This document shows positions 16,200-24,982 of a stretch of 64,000 nt of DNA, one piece after another. Location of the stretch: positions 1 through 64,000 of the forward strand of contig NZ_VKAC01000012.1 in the NCBI RefSeq assembly GCF_008041935.1. The letters are read 5' to 3'. Every line of letters begins with the position of its first letter. The first letter of the stretch is position 1. The position numbers and the translations under genes were made by a program. The notes under the pieces are model-generated. The model had not been told where the DNA came from. It saw nothing but the letters and a program-made list of their open reading frames with translations, and did no database searches. Source of the DNA: Quadrisphaera setariae. GTDB lineage: Bacteria > Actinomycetota > Actinomycetes > Actinomycetales > Quadrisphaeraceae.

Positions 16200-17159
16200 G
16201 TGGACCCCAGCCAGCAGCGCCTCGTCACCAAGGTCGCGCGGCTCTACCACGTGCGCGGCCTGCGCCAGGCGGAGATCGCGGCCCGGCTGAACCTGTCGCA
16301 GTCGCGGGTCTCCCGCCTGCTCAGCCAGGCCGAGGAGGCCGGCGTGGTCCGCACCGTGGTGGTGGTCCCTCCGGGCCTGCACAGCGACCTCGAGGACGCG
16401 CTCGAGGTCGGCTACGACCTCGCCGAGGTGCACGTCGTCGACGTCGTCGCGGACGACGAGGAGGAGCTGGTCCGCGACCTGGGCCAGGCCGCCGCGGCCG
16501 TCTTCGCCGGGAGCCCGCTGCGCGGGGGCACCCTGGGGTACACCTCGTGGAGCCGCACGCTGCGGCACTGCGTCGACGCGATGGTCCCGCAGACCTCGTC
16601 CGCGGACGTGGTGGTCGAGACCCTCGGAGACCTGGGCGCCCCCACCCTCCAGCACGCCGCGGCGCAGAGCACCGAGCGGCTCGCCCAGCTCCTGGGTGCC
16701 GAGCCGCTGTACCTGCGGGCACCCGGCGTGGTCTCCGACCCGCACCTGCGCGAGGTGCTGCTGGGCCAGGACGGGCACGCGCGCACCACCCTGGCGGCGA
16801 TGGACGCCATGGACGTCGTCCTGGTCGGCACCGGCCCCGCCGACGTCGCACCCCCGCTGGGCGGCGACAACTTCTTCAGCGCCGAGCAGTTCGCGCTCGC
16901 CCGCAGCCTGGGCGCCGTGGGCCAGGTCTGCCTGCACTTCCTGGACGCCGAGGGCCAGCTGCTGCAGACCCCCCTGGACGACCTGGTCATCGGCGCGACG
17001 GCCGAGCAGCTGCGCCGCACGCCCCGACGCGTGGGCGTGGCCGGCGGTGCGGGCAAGGCCCCCGCCATCCGCGCCGCCCTCGTGGGCGGATGGGTCAACG
17101 TGCTCGTGACCGACACCGAGACCGCCCAGCTCCTCGCCGCCTCAGCGCCCCGGCGGTAG
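16200..17159 (+). CDS. SorC/DeoR-type transcriptional regulator (copy 2)
   Basis: About 319 residues with an N-terminal helix-turn-helix (LRQAEIAARLNLSQSRVSRL) and a SorC effector domain (TSWSRTL, ETLGDLGAPTLQHAAA, VGTGPADV, TPLDDLVIG, VAGGAGK). It is strongly similar along its length to copy 1 at 7390-8388. The GTG at 16200 was chosen because it aligns with the start of the conserved domain of copy 1, and TAGGGT (16186-16191) ends 8 nt before it, which allows a leaderless transcript. An in-frame ATG at 16128 would overlap the operator region. It lies between the two divergent transporter sets and probably controls one or both in response to a phosphorylated intermediate. Confidence 0.88.
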   Translation: MDPSQQRLVTKVARLYHVRGLRQAEIAARLNLSQSRVSRLLSQAEEAGVVRTVVVVPPGLHSDLEDALEVGYDLAEVHVVDVVADDEEELVRDLGQAAAAVFAGSPLRGGTLGYTSWSRTLRHCVDAMVPQTSSADVVVETLGDLGAPTLQHAAAQSTERLAQLLGAEPLYLRAPGVVSDPHLREVLLGQDGHARTTLAAMDAMDVVLVGTGPADVAPPLGGDNFFSAEQFALARSLGAVGQVCLHFLDAEGQLLQTPLDDLVIGATAEQLRRTPRRVGVAGGAGKAPAIRAALVGGWVNVLVTDTETAQLLAASAPRR

Positions 17160-17230
17160 CCCGCACCGGCCGCCGGGCGTCTCGATCTGAGACTCCGGCG
17201 CGGCGTCGCACGCGCGCCTCGACGCACCTC

Positions 17231-17260
17231 TTGACAGGTGCGTCACCGCCGCACGAGACT
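17231..17260 (+). promoter_or_regulatory. Putative promoter for the second transporter set
   Basis: TTGACA (17231-17236), an 18-nt spacer and GAGACT (17255-17260). The layout mirrors the promoter at 16172-16144. Transcription would start near 17267, leaving a leader of about 135 nt before the binding-protein gene. Confidence 0.45.
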
Positions 17261-17283
17261 CCCCTGCAAGTCGATTCGCACCC

Positions 17284-17297
17284 TGAATGGATATGCC
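17284..17297. promoter_or_regulatory. Degenerate copy of the SorC-type dyad
   Basis: TGAATGGATATGCC; read on the minus strand it matches 10 of 13 positions of the site at 16106-16121 (ATATYCATTC core). It lies about 20 nt downstream of the inferred transcription start. The symmetry is poor, so this is a weaker call than the other two sites. Confidence 0.35.
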
Positions 17298-17403
17298 TCC
17301 GGCGATGGGGGCCAGGAGCGACCACCGACGCGCACTTCGACGCTGAAGCACGCCCCCTGCTCGACAACCGCTCGACAACCGCTCGATGAGGAGCTGATCC
17401 CGC

Positions 17404-18537
17404 ATGCGCTCGACCTCCCGCTGGCGCCTCGCCGTCGCCGCCGGCCTGTCCTCCCTCGCCCTGCTCACCGCCGGCTGCGGCACCACCACGCAGGCCGCCA
17501 GCGGTGGCGGGCAGCAGACCGTGGCCAAGGACGACCTGGTGCTGGTCTTGTCGGTCATCAACACGACCAACCCCTACATGGCCTCGATGATCGAGGGCGC
17601 GAAGTCGCTGTCCAAGCAGCTCGGCGTGCCGCTCAAGGTCGTCGACTCCGGCGGCTCCTCGCAGCAGGAGATCTCCCAGATCCAGGCGATCCTCGCCGAG
17701 GGCAAGAAGGTCGCCCTGGTCTCCAACACGGTCGCCAGCGCCGACGCCGTGCCGATCATCAACTCGGTGAAGCAGGCCGGCGGCTACGGCGTCATCTGGT
17801 GGAACAAGCCCGACGACTTCACCCCCGAGCAGGTCGGCGACAACTTCGTGGCCTTCCAGCTGCACTCCGGCGTGGACGCCGGCGAGTGCACCGGCAAGAA
17901 CCTCGCCGAGTCGATGGGCGGCAAGGGCAACATCGTCGTCTTCCCCGGCGTGCTCGACTCCACCATCAGCCAGCAGCGCGTGGCCGGCCTCAAGGAGGCC
18001 CTCAAGGCCTACCCCGACATCAAGATCCTCGAGGAGCGCCCGGCCAACTGGGACCAGCAGGTGGGCTTCAAGGAGGCCCAGGGCATGATCGCCAAGTACG
18101 GCGACCAGATCAACGGCGTCTGGACCGCTGACGACGCGATGATGCTCGGCGCCATCCAGGCCTTCGACAACGCCGGCACCACCTCCTCCGTGAAGTTCGC
18201 CGGCGAGGGCCTCTACCCGCCCACCATCGAGCTGATGCAGAAGCCCGGCAGCACCATCACCGCCGAGACCTTCCACCGCGGCTACATGGCCTCGGCGATC
18301 GGCCTGCTCACCGCCTACGAGGCCGCCACCGGCAAGCTCGACGTGGCGAAGATGACTCCCGAGCAGCGCCAGGGCATCTTCAAGATCGGCTGCGTGACCC
18401 CGTCGAACCTCGCCGACTACACCAAGTACGACGCCGACGTGGACGGCTGGGTCAAGGACCTCATCGCCTCCGGACCGTTCGACGCCGAGCCCGTGCCGGT
18501 CGTCGGCGCCGGCCCGGTGAAGATGCCCTCCGAGTGA
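17404..18537 (+). CDS. Sugar ABC transporter substrate-binding lipoprotein (second set)
   Basis: 377 residues. A signal peptide with basic start and lipobox LTAGC (Cys25) leads into a Peripla_BP_4-type binding domain (NTTNPYMASMIEGAKSL, GGSSQQEISQIQAILAEG, NWDQQVGFKEAQ). An AGGAG lies 11 nt before the ATG. It is the first gene of a coupled set that includes two permeases and a two-domain ATPase. It is only loosely similar to the binding protein at 15020-16033, so the two importers probably take different, perhaps related, ligands. Confidence 0.92.
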   Translation: MRSTSRWRLAVAAGLSSLALLTAGCGTTTQAASGGGQQTVAKDDLVLVLSVINTTNPYMASMIEGAKSLSKQLGVPLKVVDSGGSSQQEISQIQAILAEGKKVALVSNTVASADAVPIINSVKQAGGYGVIWWNKPDDFTPEQVGDNFVAFQLHSGVDAGECTGKNLAESMGGKGNIVVFPGVLDSTISQQRVAGLKEALKAYPDIKILEERPANWDQQVGFKEAQGMIAKYGDQINGVWTADDAMMLGAIQAFDNAGTTSSVKFAGEGLYPPTIELMQKPGSTITAETFHRGYMASAIGLLTAYEAATGKLDVAKMTPEQRQGIFKIGCVTPSNLADYTKYDADVDGWVKDLIASGPFDAEPVPVVGAGPVKMPSE

Positions 18538-18550
18538 CCGGCTGACCACC

Positions 18551-19582
18551 GTGACCGACGTCCTGACGGCTCCTCGGAGCCCGGGCCGCCAGCCCCTGCC
18601 GCGCGCGGACCGCGCGCGGCAGGGCCACGGCTGGCTGCGCAGCTCCGGCGAGGTCCTCGCCCTGCTCGTCCTGCTCGTGGTGTTCACGCTGCTGAACCCC
18701 GGCACCTTCGCCACGGCCACCAACCTGCGCACAGTCCTCGACCAGGCGGCCCTGCCGCTCATCGTCGGTGTCGGCGCCACCCTGGTGATCCTCATGGGCA
18801 GCATCGACCTCTCGGTCGAGGGTGTCATGGGGGCGGCCGGCATGACGTTCGTGCTGCTGAGCGCCAACAGCCGCGGCGGGGAGTCGCACGGTGCGCTCGC
18901 CCTCGTCGCGGCGCTCGCCGTGGGCCTGGTGATCGGCCTGCTCACCGCGCTCATCCACACCCGCCTGCGGGTGCCGACCTTCATCGCTTCGCTCGGCGTC
19001 TGGTACATCGGGCTCGGCGTGGCGACGCTGCTGTACGGCACCGACGGCATTCCGAACTTCACCGACCCCTCCACCGCCAACTGGGCCAGCCGCCAGCTCC
19101 TGGGCCTGCCGCACTCCTTCTGGCTCGCGCTGGCGGTGCTGGTGCTGGGGCTGCTGGTCGGCAGGTACACCCGGCTCGGCCGCTCGGCCTACGCCCTCGG
19201 TGCCGACGAGCGCATCGCCCGCGACAACGGGGTCCGCTCCGCGCGCACGAAGATCGCGGTCTTCATGATCGCCGGTGGCTGCAGCGCCCTGGCCGGCGTC
19301 CTGGCCTCCCTCCAGCTGGGGGCCGGCTCCGTGACCCTCGGCGCCGGGACGCTGTTCCTCACCATCGCGGCGGTCGTCATCGGCGGCACCTCGCTCGGCG
19401 GGGGCCGCGGCGGCGTGGCCCGCACGGCGCTGGGCGTGCTGCTGCTCACCGTCCTCAACAACGGCCTGATCCTCTCGGGGGTCAGCCCCAGCATCCAGTC
19501 CGCCGTGTCCGGCGCCGTGCTCATCGGGGCGATCGTCGCCGCCGCGTGGCCGCACCGGAGCCGCCTGAGGGTGGTGAAGTGA
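18551..19582 (+). CDS. Ribose-type ABC transporter permease 1 (second set)
   Basis: 343 residues with a basic cytoplasmic N terminus of about 30 residues and 8-10 membrane segments. RbsC-like signatures are MGSIDLSVEGVMGA near residue 85 and AAVVIGGTSLGGGRGG near 275. It begins with GTG 13 nt after the binding-protein stop. Its stop overlaps the ATG of the ATPase gene (TGATG). Together with the permease at 21168-22193 it would form a heterodimeric channel. Confidence 0.92.
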   Translation: MTDVLTAPRSPGRQPLPRADRARQGHGWLRSSGEVLALLVLLVVFTLLNPGTFATATNLRTVLDQAALPLIVGVGATLVILMGSIDLSVEGVMGAAGMTFVLLSANSRGGESHGALALVAALAVGLVIGLLTALIHTRLRVPTFIASLGVWYIGLGVATLLYGTDGIPNFTDPSTANWASRQLLGLPHSFWLALAVLVLGLLVGRYTRLGRSAYALGADERIARDNGVRSARTKIAVFMIAGGCSALAGVLASLQLGAGSVTLGAGTLFLTIAAVVIGGTSLGGGRGGVARTALGVLLLTVLNNGLILSGVSPSIQSAVSGAVLIGAIVAAAWPHRSRLRVVK

Positions 19583-21171
19583 TGAGCGCCCCGGAGGTCG
19601 TCCGCGTGTCCGCCCCCACTCCCCCGTCGTCCCAGCCCGGCGTGTCGGTCCAGGCCGCACCGGCGCTCGCGCTCAAGGGGGTCACCAAGAGCTTCGGGCC
19701 CGTCCACGCGCTCAAGGGCGTCACCCTCAGCCTCGGCCGCGGGGAGGTGCTCGGCCTCATCGGCGAGAACGGCGCCGGCAAGTCGACCCTGCTCAAGGTG
19801 CTCTCGGGCGTCCACGAGCCCGACAGCGGCACCCTGGAGGTCAACGGGAAGCAGGTCCGCCTGCGCTCCCCCGAGGACGCCGCCCGCGCCGGCGTGGGCA
19901 TCGTCCACCAGGAGCAGTCGCTGCTCACCAACCTGTCGGTGGCGGAGAACATCGCCATGACGTCGGGCTCGCGCGCCAAGGCCGCCACCCGCTTCGGCGT
20001 CTACCGGTGGGGCCAGCTCAACCGCGTGGCCAAGGAGGTGCTCGCCCGCATCGGGGTCGACATCGACCCGCGCACCACCGTGGGCGACCTGTCCTTCGTC
20101 GACCGGCAGATGGTGGAGATCGCCCGCGCGCTGCAGGTCGACACCGGCGCGCACGCCTCGCCGGTGCTCATCCTCGACGAGCCGACCTCCCTGCTGGAGC
20201 GCGACGAGACCGCCGTGCTGGAGCGTGAGATCCGCTCGCTGCGCGACATCGGGTCGGTCGTCTTCGTCTCCCACCGCCTCGACGAGGTCATGCGCATCTG
20301 CGACCGCGTGGTCGTCATGCGCCACGGCGAGGTCGTCGGAGACCGGAGGACCTCGGAGGTCACCGAGGACGAGCTGTTCCGCCTCATGGTGGGCCGCGAG
20401 TCCCGCCGGGCGCCGCACGAGCGGCGCGCCCGCGAGACCGCGGCCGCGCCCGTGCTCCAGGTGGAGGGGCTGACCCGCGGTCACGCCTTCCGCGACGTCA
20501 GCTTCTCCGTGCCCGCCGGGAGCATCACCGCCGTCGTCGGCACCAACGGCTCCGGGCGCGAGGAGGTGGTCCGGGCCGTGTTCGGCGCCGAGCCCTTCAG
20601 CACCGGGACCCTGCGGGTGGCCGGCAAGGACGTCGGCTCGTGGGGCGTCGCCTCGGCCGTGCGCGCCGGGGTGGCCTACATCCCCTCCGAGCGCCGGGTC
20701 GAGGGCATGGTCGGCGGGCTCACGGCCGCCGAGAACCTCGTGCTCACCCACCCCGGCGCGTCCCGCTCCGGGCCGCTGCTCAGGCCGAAGGCGCGGAAGA
20801 AGATCGCCGAGACCTGGTTCGAGAACCTCGACGTGCGGCCCCGCCAGCCCGAGCTGGCGCTGGAGCGGTTCTCCGGCGGCAACCAGCAGAAGGTGGTGCT
20901 GGCCAAGTGGCTGACGTCGCCAGACCTCAAGGTGCTGGTGCTCGACCACCCGCTGCGCGGGCTCGACCCGGGCGCCAGCGAGACGGTCAACGCCCAGATC
21001 CGCGCCGCGTGCGCGCGGGGCGCCGCCGTGGTGCTGCTGCCCGACACCCTCGAGGAGGCCCTGGAGCTGGGGGACGAGATCATCGTCATGCGTGACGGCG
21101 AGGTCACCGCCCGCTTCGACACCTCCGTCGAGACCCCGACCGCCCTGGACCTGCTCGAGAAGATGGTGTGA
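19582..21171 (+). CDS. Ribose-type ABC transporter ATPase (second set), degenerate second half
   Basis: 529 residues with two ATPase domains. Domain 1 keeps Walker A (GENGAGKSTLL) and Walker B (VLILDEPTSLL) but has the weak signature LSFVDRQMVEIARAL. Domain 2 has a broken P-loop (GTNGSGREEVV), a good signature (FSGGNQQKVVLAKWL) and Walker B VLVLDHPLRGLDPGA, in which the catalytic Glu after Asp is His. RbsA-type proteins often have a weak domain, but here both halves lack something, so hydrolysis would depend on mixed sites. The ATG overlaps the upstream permease stop, and the stop overlaps the GTG of the next permease. Confidence 0.9.
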   Translation: MSAPEVVRVSAPTPPSSQPGVSVQAAPALALKGVTKSFGPVHALKGVTLSLGRGEVLGLIGENGAGKSTLLKVLSGVHEPDSGTLEVNGKQVRLRSPEDAARAGVGIVHQEQSLLTNLSVAENIAMTSGSRAKAATRFGVYRWGQLNRVAKEVLARIGVDIDPRTTVGDLSFVDRQMVEIARALQVDTGAHASPVLILDEPTSLLERDETAVLEREIRSLRDIGSVVFVSHRLDEVMRICDRVVVMRHGEVVGDRRTSEVTEDELFRLMVGRESRRAPHERRARETAAAPVLQVEGLTRGHAFRDVSFSVPAGSITAVVGTNGSGREEVVRAVFGAEPFSTGTLRVAGKDVGSWGVASAVRAGVAYIPSERRVEGMVGGLTAAENLVLTHPGASRSGPLLRPKARKKIAETWFENLDVRPRQPELALERFSGGNQQKVVLAKWLTSPDLKVLVLDHPLRGLDPGASETVNAQIRAACARGAAVVLLPDTLEEALELGDEIIVMRDGEVTARFDTSVETPTALDLLEKMV

Positions 21172-22193
21172 CCGTGTCGACACAGGTGTCCACGTCCGCT
21201 CCCCAGCCACCCGCCGCCGCTGCCGAGGCACCCCCCGAGGTCAGGCGGGGCCTGCCGCCCGGCCTGTGGCAGACGCTCGGCCCGGCGGCCGTCTTCGTCG
21301 TCCTCTTCGGCATCACGGCCGCCCTGCAGCCGGCCATCCTGTCCGGCGTCGGGCCGATCAACCTCACCACGCAGGCCACCGCCATCCTCCTGGTGGCGCT
21401 CGGCCAGGCCGCGGTGCTGCACGTCGGCTCGATCGACCTGTCGAACGCGGCCTCGGCGGTGCTGGGCGCGATGGTGCTGGCCAAGCTGCTGGGCCCCACG
21501 GCCGTGGCCGCGCCCGTGCTGACGCTCGTGGTCATGGCGCTCATCGGTGCGGTCAACGGCCTGCTCGTGGCCTTCACGCAGGTGCCCTCCTTCGCCCTGA
21601 CCCTCGGCACGCTGGGCGTGCTGCAGGCCGCATCGCTGGTGGTCTCCGACAACACCACCGTCTACGCCTCGTCCAACGGCGAGGTGGTGAGCTGGCTGTT
21701 CATCCAGGCCTTCGCCGGCCTGCCGGTGGCGTTCTGGTTCGCCGTGGTCGTGGCGGTGCTGTTCTGGCTCGTCCTGCGCCGGACGTCGCTGGGCCAGGCC
21801 CTCACCGCCGTCGGGCTCAACGAGACCGCCGCCGTCTTCTCCGGCCTGCGCACCCGCTGGCTCAAGGTGGCCGCCTTCAGCTTCTCCGGCCTCATGGCCG
21901 GTGCCGCGGGCATCTGCATCATCAGCCAGGCCGGCGCCGCCAGCTCCTTCGGCCTCGGCAGCGACCTGCTGCTCCCCGGCATCGCCGCCGCCCTCATCGG
22001 CGGCGTCGCCATCACCGGCGGCCGCACCAACCCCGTCGGCGTGGTCTTCGGCGCCCTCACGGTGGCGCTCGTGCCCATCGCCGCCACCGCCCTCGGCGTC
22101 ACGCCGCAGGCCCGCAGCCTCGTCTACGGAGCCGTCGTCATCGCGGCGGTCGCCCTCACCGCCAGCCGCGCCAAGGGCGCCGTCGTCAAGTGA
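21168..22193 (+). CDS. Ribose-type ABC transporter permease 2 (second set)
   Basis: 341 residues starting at the GTG that overlaps the ATPase stop (GTGTGA). A proline/alanine-rich N terminus of about 30 residues is followed by 8-10 membrane segments. RbsC-like signatures are VLHVGSIDLSNAASAVLGA near residue 85 and AALIGGVAITGGRTNPVG near 275. It pairs with the permease at 18551-19582. Confidence 0.92.
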   Translation: MTVSTQVSTSAPQPPAAAAEAPPEVRRGLPPGLWQTLGPAAVFVVLFGITAALQPAILSGVGPINLTTQATAILLVALGQAAVLHVGSIDLSNAASAVLGAMVLAKLLGPTAVAAPVLTLVVMALIGAVNGLLVAFTQVPSFALTLGTLGVLQAASLVVSDNTTVYASSNGEVVSWLFIQAFAGLPVAFWFAVVVAVLFWLVLRRTSLGQALTAVGLNETAAVFSGLRTRWLKVAAFSFSGLMAGAAGICIISQAGAASSFGLGSDLLLPGIAAALIGGVAITGGRTNPVGVVFGALTVALVPIAATALGVTPQARSLVYGAVVIAAVALTASRAKGAVVK

Positions 22194-22252
22194 CGACGCG
22201 CCACCTCGACCACCCTCAGCGCTGAGAACACCAGGAAGGGAAGAGAGCCACG

Positions 22253-23737
22253 ATGACCGTGCTCGACCAGCTGGAGCCGCAGGAGGTCCTGCGCTTCTTC
22301 GAGACCCTCACCACCATCCCCCGCGGCTCCACCAACGAGGAGCGCGTCGCCGCCTGGGTGGTCGGCTTCGCCCGCGAGCGCGGCCTGGAGGCGTCCTCCG
22401 ACGAGGTGCACAACGTCTTCGTGCGCAAGCCCGGCCAGCACGGCGGCGAGGACGCCGTCCCGCTGGTGCTGCACGGCCACCTCGACATGGTCTGCGAGAA
22501 GGCCGAGGGCGTGGAGATCGACTTCGTCAACGACCCGATCACCATCAAGGTGGTGGGCGACGAGATCACCGCCGACGGCACCTCCCTCGGCGCCGACAAC
22601 GGCATCGGGGTCTCCTACATCCTCGCCCTGCTCGACTCCACCGAGCTGCCGCACCCGCCGCTGGAGGTGGTGCTCACCGCCATGGAGGAGAAGGGCAAGG
22701 TCGGCTCCTCGAAGTTCGACACGTCCCGCCTCACCGGCTCTCGGATGATCGACTTCAACTGGATCACCGACACCGAGATCCTCGCCGGCTGCTCCGGCGA
22801 CGTGACCTTCACGGTGGACGTGCCCGGTGAGCTCGAGACCGTCCCCGCCTCGCACACGAGCGCTCTCCGCCTGCTGGTGCGCGGCCTCATGGGCGGGCAC
22901 TGCGAGTTCGACATCCACCTCGAGCGCGCCAACGCCGTGCTGCTGCTGGCCCGGGCCCTGGTGGCGCTCGGTGAGGTCGCCGACGTCCGCCTCGCCTCCC
23001 CCCACGGCGGTGCGCAGAACAACGCCATCCCCGCCGACGCCGACGTGGTGCTCGCACTGCGTCCCGAGGACGAGAAGGCCGTCCGCGAGGCCGTCTCCGA
23101 CCTCCAGGCCACGTTCCAGCGCGAGTACGCGACCGCCGAGCCGAAGCTGCGGCTCGAGCTCGCCGACGCCGGTGCGGTGCCCGGACAGGTCTTCTCGAAG
23201 GCCGCCGGCGAGCGCCTGGCGCGCCTGACGACGCTGGTGCCCAACGGTGTCATCAGCTGGAACCTCGACGTGCCCGGCGTGGTGGAGACCTCCAACAACC
23301 TCGGGACCATCCGCACCACGGACGACGGTGCGCGGCTGATGTCGACGATCACCTCGGCGCTGACCTCCCGCAAGCACGAGGTGCTGGACCGGGTGCGCAA
23401 CCTGGCGTCGCTCGCCGGCGGCGGCGTGACCGTCCAGGAGTACGGGCTGGACGCGCCGGAGTTCCCCTACCGCCCCGACTCCCCGCTGCTGGCGACCGCG
23501 CGCGCCGCGTACACCGACGTCATCGGCTCAGAGCCCGACGTGCACGTCAGCCAGTGCAGCCTCGAGCTGGGCATGTTCAGCCGCGCCGTGCCGGGCCTGG
23601 ACGTCATCTCCATCGGCACCGAGCTGCGCGACCTGCACTCCCCCAACGAAGCCGTGAAGCACACGTCGGTGGCCAAGGTGTGGCCGCTGGTCCGCGAGGT
23701 CGTGACCCGGCTCGCCGACGACAAGAAGGAGGCCTGA
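22253..23737 (+). CDS. pepD: PepD-type cytosolic dipeptidase (aminoacyl-histidine dipeptidase, M20)
   Basis: 494 residues, close to the usual PepD length. The M20 zinc site is visible: HGHLDMV with His and Asp near residues 75-77, ADGTSLGADNG with the bridging Asp near 117, the catalytic acidic pair in MEEKG near 146, and a late His in DLHSPNE near 465. The PepD-specific segments GGHCEFDIH and NNAIP are present. It would hydrolyse dipeptides such as Xaa-His, or a related amide, in the cytoplasm. It is 59 nt after the permease gene and 2 nt before the epoxide hydrolase start, so it is probably cotranscribed. A peptidase in a sugar-type ABC operon is unexpected and hints at an amide-linked substrate. 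Confidence 0.88.
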   Translation: MTVLDQLEPQEVLRFFETLTTIPRGSTNEERVAAWVVGFARERGLEASSDEVHNVFVRKPGQHGGEDAVPLVLHGHLDMVCEKAEGVEIDFVNDPITIKVVGDEITADGTSLGADNGIGVSYILALLDSTELPHPPLEVVLTAMEEKGKVGSSKFDTSRLTGSRMIDFNWITDTEILAGCSGDVTFTVDVPGELETVPASHTSALRLLVRGLMGGHCEFDIHLERANAVLLLARALVALGEVADVRLASPHGGAQNNAIPADADVVLALRPEDEKAVREAVSDLQATFQREYATAEPKLRLELADAGAVPGQVFSKAAGERLARLTTLVPNGVISWNLDVPGVVETSNNLGTIRTTDDGARLMSTITSALTSRKHEVLDRVRNLASLAGGGVTVQEYGLDAPEFPYRPDSPLLATARAAYTDVIGSEPDVHVSQCSLELGMFSRAVPGLDVISIGTELRDLHSPNEAVKHTSVAKVWPLVREVVTRLADDKKEA

Positions 23738-23739
23738 CC

Positions 23740-24981
23740 GTGGGGTACGACGTGCAGCCCTTCCAGGTCCACATCCCCGACGCCGACCTCGCCGACCTGC
23801 GCGAGCGCCTCGAGCGCACCCGCTTCCCCCAGGACTTCGGCAACGACGACTGGCGCTACGGCTACAACACCTCCTACCACCGCGAGCTGGTGCGGTACTG
23901 GCTGGACGAGTACGACTGGCGCGACGTCGAGCGCCGCATGAACCAGCTGCCGCAGTTCAAGGTCGACCTCATGGGCGTGCCGCTGCACTTCGTGCACGTC
24001 AAGGGCAGGGGGAAGAACCCGTCGGTGCCGCTGCTGCTGCACCACGGCTGGCCCTGGACCTTCTGGGACGTCCGCAAGGTCATCGGTCCGCTGACCGACC
24101 CGGCAGCGCACGGGCTGGACGACTCCCTCAGCTTCGACGTCGTCCTCATCTCCCTGCCCGGGTACGGCTTCTCCTCGCCGCTGACGGACACCGGCTGGAA
24201 CTGGTGGCGCACCGCCGACCTCGAGAACACCCTCATGAAGGAGGTCCTCGGGTACGAGCGGTACGCCACGGCGGGCGGTGACTGGGGCGCGCTCGTCGCC
24301 CAGCAGCACGGCCACAAGTACGAGGACGACCTCATCGGCGTCTACACGCACTTCCCCGCCCAGATGAGCCACTACCTGCCCGAGCACCCCGACGCCCCCG
24401 CGTCGGTGCAGTACGACCCGCTGCTCGGCCTGCCCGCCGCCAGCGAGTACGGCGAGGGCGAGGAGGGCTGGTTCGAGCGCGGGAAGCTGTTCGTCCAGCA
24501 CGAGTCGGGCTACGGCGAGATCCAGCTCACCAAGCCGCAGACGCTGGCCGCGCTCTTCGCCGACTCCCCCGCAGGGCAGCTCGCCTGGATCACCGAGAAG
24601 CGCTACTTCTGGGGCCTGGCCGAGCGCGGCGAGGGCACCGAGCGCTTCGAGGCGGTCTGGCCCAAGGAGGACCTCGTCACCACGGCCGCGGTGTACTTCC
24701 TCACCAACACGGGCGGCACGTCCTCGCGCTACTACTGGGAGTGCCGCGGCAACCCGTGGAAGCCCTCCCACGACAGGTTCCCCGTGGTCGGCGCCCCCAC
24801 CGCGGTGAGCATCTACCCCGGGGAGATCTACAAGCCGCCGCGCACCTTCACCGAGGCGTACTTCAACCTCCAGCAGTACCGCGTCCACGACGACGGCGGG
24901 CACTTCGCCCCGCTGGAGGTGCCCGACACCTACGTGCGGGACGTGCGGGACTTCTTCGGGTCGCTCGTCCAGCAGGGCTAG
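23740..24981 (+). CDS. EHN-type epoxide hydrolase (alpha/beta hydrolase)
   Basis: 413 residues. The N-terminal EHN domain (residues 5-110, FQVHIPDADLADLRERL and YWLDEYDWR) precedes an alpha/beta-hydrolase core with oxyanion motif HGWPW at 102-106, nucleophile Asp181 in GGDWGA and a C-terminal catalytic His388 in GGHFAP. The lid region holds several Tyr residues that could protonate an epoxide. The family opens epoxides to diols by way of an ester intermediate. The GTG start lies 8 nt after GAAGGAGG. It is the last gene of the second transporter set. The natural epoxide is unknown, and other hydrolytic roles are possible. Confidence 0.87.
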   Translation: MGYDVQPFQVHIPDADLADLRERLERTRFPQDFGNDDWRYGYNTSYHRELVRYWLDEYDWRDVERRMNQLPQFKVDLMGVPLHFVHVKGRGKNPSVPLLLHHGWPWTFWDVRKVIGPLTDPAAHGLDDSLSFDVVLISLPGYGFSSPLTDTGWNWWRTADLENTLMKEVLGYERYATAGGDWGALVAQQHGHKYEDDLIGVYTHFPAQMSHYLPEHPDAPASVQYDPLLGLPAASEYGEGEEGWFERGKLFVQHESGYGEIQLTKPQTLAALFADSPAGQLAWITEKRYFWGLAERGEGTERFEAVWPKEDLVTTAAVYFLTNTGGTSSRYYWECRGNPWKPSHDRFPVVGAPTAVSIYPGEIYKPPRTFTEAYFNLQQYRVHDDGGHFAPLEVPDTYVRDVRDFFGSLVQQG

Positions 24982-24982
24982 C

